Assembly (NCBI GenBank): GCA_964348115.1
Contig: CAYGBY010000012.1
Location: 1-35,785, forward strand
Length of the DNA: 35,785 nucleotides
Reading direction: 5' to 3'
Source: Azophilus sp964348115
GTDB taxonomy: Bacteria > Pseudomonadota > Gammaproteobacteria > Pseudomonadales > Azotimanducaceae
The position numbers and the translations under genes were made by a program. Positions 33,669-35,785 of this stretch are shown here, piece after piece. Position 1 is the stretch's first letter. Every line of letters begins with the position of its first letter. The notes beneath the pieces were generated by a model. The model was not told the origin of the DNA. It saw only the letters and a program-made list of their open reading frames with translations, and ran no database searches.

Positions 33669-33913
33669 AGCTTGATGTTGAACCACTACTCATGGCCCGG
33701 ACATCGCCCCCAGTGCCCGGGTGCGAACGTGCCAATGTCGGCGGTCTGAAGATCGACGTCAAGAAGTTCAGTCACGGCTTGCGCGATTTCCGAAATTACA
33801 TCCACTCGTACCAGCGGATGGCCTCGATTTTCAAACGGGATGAACACACCGCCAAAGTGTGCTTCCGAGTGCTAAATGCCGCCTCGGCGAGCTTGGCGGG
33901 GAAGTGCCCATGA
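33665..33913 (+). pseudogene. Remnant of a HEPN/DUF4145-like protein
   Basis: 82 residues beginning just inside the end of the truncated MNT frame. Only the second half looks conserved: HGLRDFRNYIHSYQRMASIF, then KRDEHTAKVCFRVLNAASAS. LRDFRNYIH has the R...R-N-x-x-H pattern typical of HEPN/DUF4145-type domains. The first half has no recognisable content. I infer a C-terminal remnant of a longer protein rather than a functional gene, but a short real gene cannot be excluded. It overlaps the next gene's start by 4 bases. Confidence 0.4.
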
Positions 33914-35067
33914 TGCGAGTCGCCATCAATCCTGTGCTAATCCGTTGGGCGCGCCAGCGTGCTGGGGTTGCCCAGGAAGATCTGGCGGCGAAGTTCAGGA
34001 AGCTGCCGGAGTGGGAGGCCGGCGAGACGCAGCCGACGATGAAGCAGCTGGAGGCGTTCGCACACACCGTCCACGTGCCTTTCGGCTATCTATTGCTCGC
34101 TGAGCCGCCGGAAGAACCCGTGCCCATACCGGACTTCCGTACCTTCGCCGGTCGTGCGGTTACTCGCCCTAGCCCGAATCTGCTGGACACGATCTACGCC
34201 TGTCAGGAACGGCAGAGTTGGTATGGGGATTTCGCCCGCGTGACCGGCGAACCGGATCTCGGCTTCGTAGGCAGCGCCTCGGTCAAAGCATCCCCTAAAA
34301 CTGTTGCGGCGCAGATGCGGGAGATATTGAGGTTCGATCTGGCGGCGCGCCGGGAGTGTTCGACTTGGGCCGACGCGCTGCGGCTGTTCATCCGGCGGGG
34401 TGACGAGGCCGGTATTCTCGTAATGGTGAGCGGTATCGTGATGAGCAACACTCACCGCCCGCTCGATCCCGCCGAGTTTCGTGGCTTCGCAATATGCGAT
34501 CCGCTCGCACCGCTGATCTTCATCAACGGTAAGGACACCAGAGCGGCGCAGATGTTTACGCTCGCTCACGAGCTCGCACATATTTGGCTTGGTGCTTCGG
34601 CTTTGTCGAACATGAGTGCGGCACTCGGACTGAACATGCGGACCGAGGAGGTTTGGTGTAATGCGGTGGCGGCCGAACTTCTGGTGCCGTTGGAAACCTT
34701 GCGCGCTGATCTGCGCCGGAACGAGCCGCTGCCCAACGCGCTTACTCGACTGACACGTACCTTCAAGGTCAGCTCGTTGGTAATCCTGCGGCGCTTGTTC
34801 GACGCTGGCTGGCTGACTCGTGAGCGCTTTGACGCTGCCTGGGCGCAACAGAACGAACGCCTGCGGATGACGGTTCGGGCGAGGAGAGACGGTGGCGGTG
34901 ACTTCTATCGTACGGCCACTGCGCGGGTCAGCCGGCGGTTTGCGCGTGTGCTGGTCGTGAGTACGCTTGAAGGGCAGACGTTGTATCGGGATGCGTTCAG
35001 GATGTTGGGTGTCAAGAAGACTGAAACCTTCAACAGTCTGGGGCGCGAAGTCGGAGTGATGGGATGA
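33910..35067 (+). CDS. XRE-ImmA/IrrE-family antitoxin-like metallopeptidase
   Basis: 385 residues from ATG at 33910, with GGGGAAG about 5-10 bases upstream. The N-terminal ~60 residues are an XRE helix-turn-helix (LIRWARQRAGVAQEDLAAKF, RKLPEWEAGETQPTMKQLEA). The middle holds the ImmA/IrrE zinc peptidase motif LAHELAHIW (His220, Glu221, His224) with the downstream Glu256 in NAVAAELLVP. Such fused proteins are common antitoxin/repressor partners of DUF4411 proteins. It overlaps the DUF4411 gene by 4 bases (ATGA), the typical two-gene operon. Both genes look intact. Confidence 0.92.
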   Translation: MMRVAINPVLIRWARQRAGVAQEDLAAKFRKLPEWEAGETQPTMKQLEAFAHTVHVPFGYLLLAEPPEEPVPIPDFRTFAGRAVTRPSPNLLDTIYACQERQSWYGDFARVTGEPDLGFVGSASVKASPKTVAAQMREILRFDLAARRECSTWADALRLFIRRGDEAGILVMVSGIVMSNTHRPLDPAEFRGFAICDPLAPLIFINGKDTRAAQMFTLAHELAHIWLGASALSNMSAALGLNMRTEEVWCNAVAAELLVPLETLRADLRRNEPLPNALTRLTRTFKVSSLVILRRLFDAGWLTRERFDAAWAQQNERLRMTVRARRDGGGDFYRTATARVSRRFARVLVVSTLEGQTLYRDAFRMLGVKKTETFNSLGREVGVMG

Positions 35068-35555
35068 CGTCTTATCTGGTCGATTCCAACGTGTTCATCC
35101 AGGCCAAAAATCTTCACTATGGCTTCGATTTCTGTCCTGCTTTCTGGGACTGGCTGGTTGAGCGGAACGGCACGGGCAGGGTCATGAGCATCGAAAAGGT
35201 CGCGGACGAACTGCAAGCAGGAGACGACGAACTGGCGAGTTGGGCCGCAGCGCAGGGTTCCGGGTTTTTCCTGCCGCCGGATGACACCGTATTGCCGGCG
35301 CTTCGCGACGTGAGCGATTGGGCAACCAGTCATGGATACCGGCCTGCCGCCGTCAAAACGTTCTTGCAAGTTGCAGATTATTGGCTTGTTGCCCATGCGT
35401 TAGCTTACAAGTGCACGGTAGTCACGCACGAAGTACCAGCCGACACCACCAGCAAGATCAAGATTCCGAACGCCTGCGTCGCCCTCGGCCCGCGCTGCAT
35501 GAGTCCGTATGTGATGCTCAGGCGGGAACGAGCGAGATTTGTCTTGCGCCGGTAG
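35064..35555 (+). CDS. DUF4411-family PIN-like toxin
   Basis: 163 residues. The N-terminus YLVDSNVFIQAKNLHYGFDF carries the first acidic residue of a PIN-like fold, followed by MSIEKVADELQAGDDELASW and VADYWLVAHALAYKCTVVTH. SKIKIPNACVALG is the typical DUF4411 end pattern. PIN-fold proteins are usually metal-dependent ribonucleases. This family pairs with XRE-ImmA/IrrE proteins as a predicted toxin-antitoxin system. Translation is coupled to the partner through a 4-base overlap. Confidence 0.88.
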   Translation: MTSYLVDSNVFIQAKNLHYGFDFCPAFWDWLVERNGTGRVMSIEKVADELQAGDDELASWAAAQGSGFFLPPDDTVLPALRDVSDWATSHGYRPAAVKTFLQVADYWLVAHALAYKCTVVTHEVPADTTSKIKIPNACVALGPRCMSPYVMLRRERARFVLRR

Positions 35556-35620
35556 AGCGACAGCGTGATGGCAACCCTTGCGGAGCGAGGTTGAAGATGC
35601 CGCTCTCGAATGGCCCAAGA

Positions 35621-35785
35621 AACGACGCGCCGAGCCTGCACACCCCTGTATGTCGACAAGCCGATGCGCGGCCATGGGTTGATGCAGGCCGTCGCGCGCG
35701 CCAACCGGGTGTTCAAGGACAAGCCGGGTAGTCTCGTGGTCGACTATCTGGGGCTCGCCCACGAACTCAAGCGGGCGCTCGCCAC
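35621..35785 (+). pseudogene. Fragment of type I restriction endonuclease HsdR, frameshifted (runs off the right edge)
   Basis: The plus strand reads DAPSLHTP in one frame and then LYVDKPMRGHGLMQAVARAN, RVFKDKPGSLVVDYLGLAHE and LKRAL in another. This is the conserved helicase motif VI region of HsdR, which normally reads DAPSLHTLYVDKPM without interruption. The shift lies at the run of C near 35643-35647. Nothing before 35621 resembles HsdR, so the N-terminal part is missing. The 3' continuation is outside the window. Confidence 0.7.

Overview
This GC-rich window reads as a piece of a gammaproteobacterial chromosome. The evidence is the infC-rpmI-rplT-pheS-pheT-ihfA-merR block, the six-gene Na+-translocating NADH:quinone reductase operon (nqrABCDEF) preceded by the long gammaproteobacterial type of glyceraldehyde-3-phosphate dehydrogenase, and an LpxH-like lipid A enzyme. 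A TonB receptor with a FecI/FecR pair fits a free-living or host-associated aquatic lifestyle, but the species cannot be named from the sequence. Many decayed transposons, MITE-like elements and broken genes suggest a genome that has carried active mobile elements.

Layout. 1-2400 is accessory: the 5' part of an IS630-type transposase, a 152-bp internally deleted IS1595-type element, an AbiEi antitoxin gene with a truncated AbiEii toxin gene, and fragments of a PQQ-dehydrogenase and a TonB receptor. 2437-8051 (minus strand) holds an HSL-family hydrolase, a FecR-like anti-sigma factor, an ECF sigma factor and a large TonB-dependent receptor. Receptor and sigma gene are separated by two nested MITEs. 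8237-14147 (minus) is an IS1595 remnant followed by merR-like, ihfA, pheT, pheS, rplT, rpmI and infC; infC starts with AUU. 14456-18648 (plus) holds a DUF3604 lipoprotein, tRNA-Val(GAC) and an MsbA-like ABC exporter. 19009-26564 (plus) holds gap and nqrABCDEF, with an unexpected 54-codon reading frame exactly between nqrD and nqrE.

26791-35785 is accessory again: an AlbA_2/Schlafen-type ATP-binding protein with an unusual C-terminal extension, an IS630-derived deletion element next to a second MITE, an M48 peptidase/DUF898 pair, an lpxH-like gene that seems to start with CTG, and then a defence/toxin-antitoxin graveyard: frameshifted HEPN gene, MNT nucleotidyltransferase, truncated second MNT, HEPN-like remnant, intact XRE-ImmA/IrrE plus DUF4411 (PIN-like) pair, and a frameshifted hsdR fragment running off the window.

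How it works together. The central block makes translation factors and nucleoid protein, and couples glycolytic NADH to Na+ pumping. Both flanks are defence and mobile islands. Two MITE families recur: family A (ends TAGGGAACCTCTGAAC) and family B (ends CTAGTGTGCTGTCCC). They sit at gene 3' ends, in two cases supplying the host gene's stop codon, and one B copy is inserted into an A copy with a TA duplication that can be read directly against an uninterrupted A copy elsewhere in the window.
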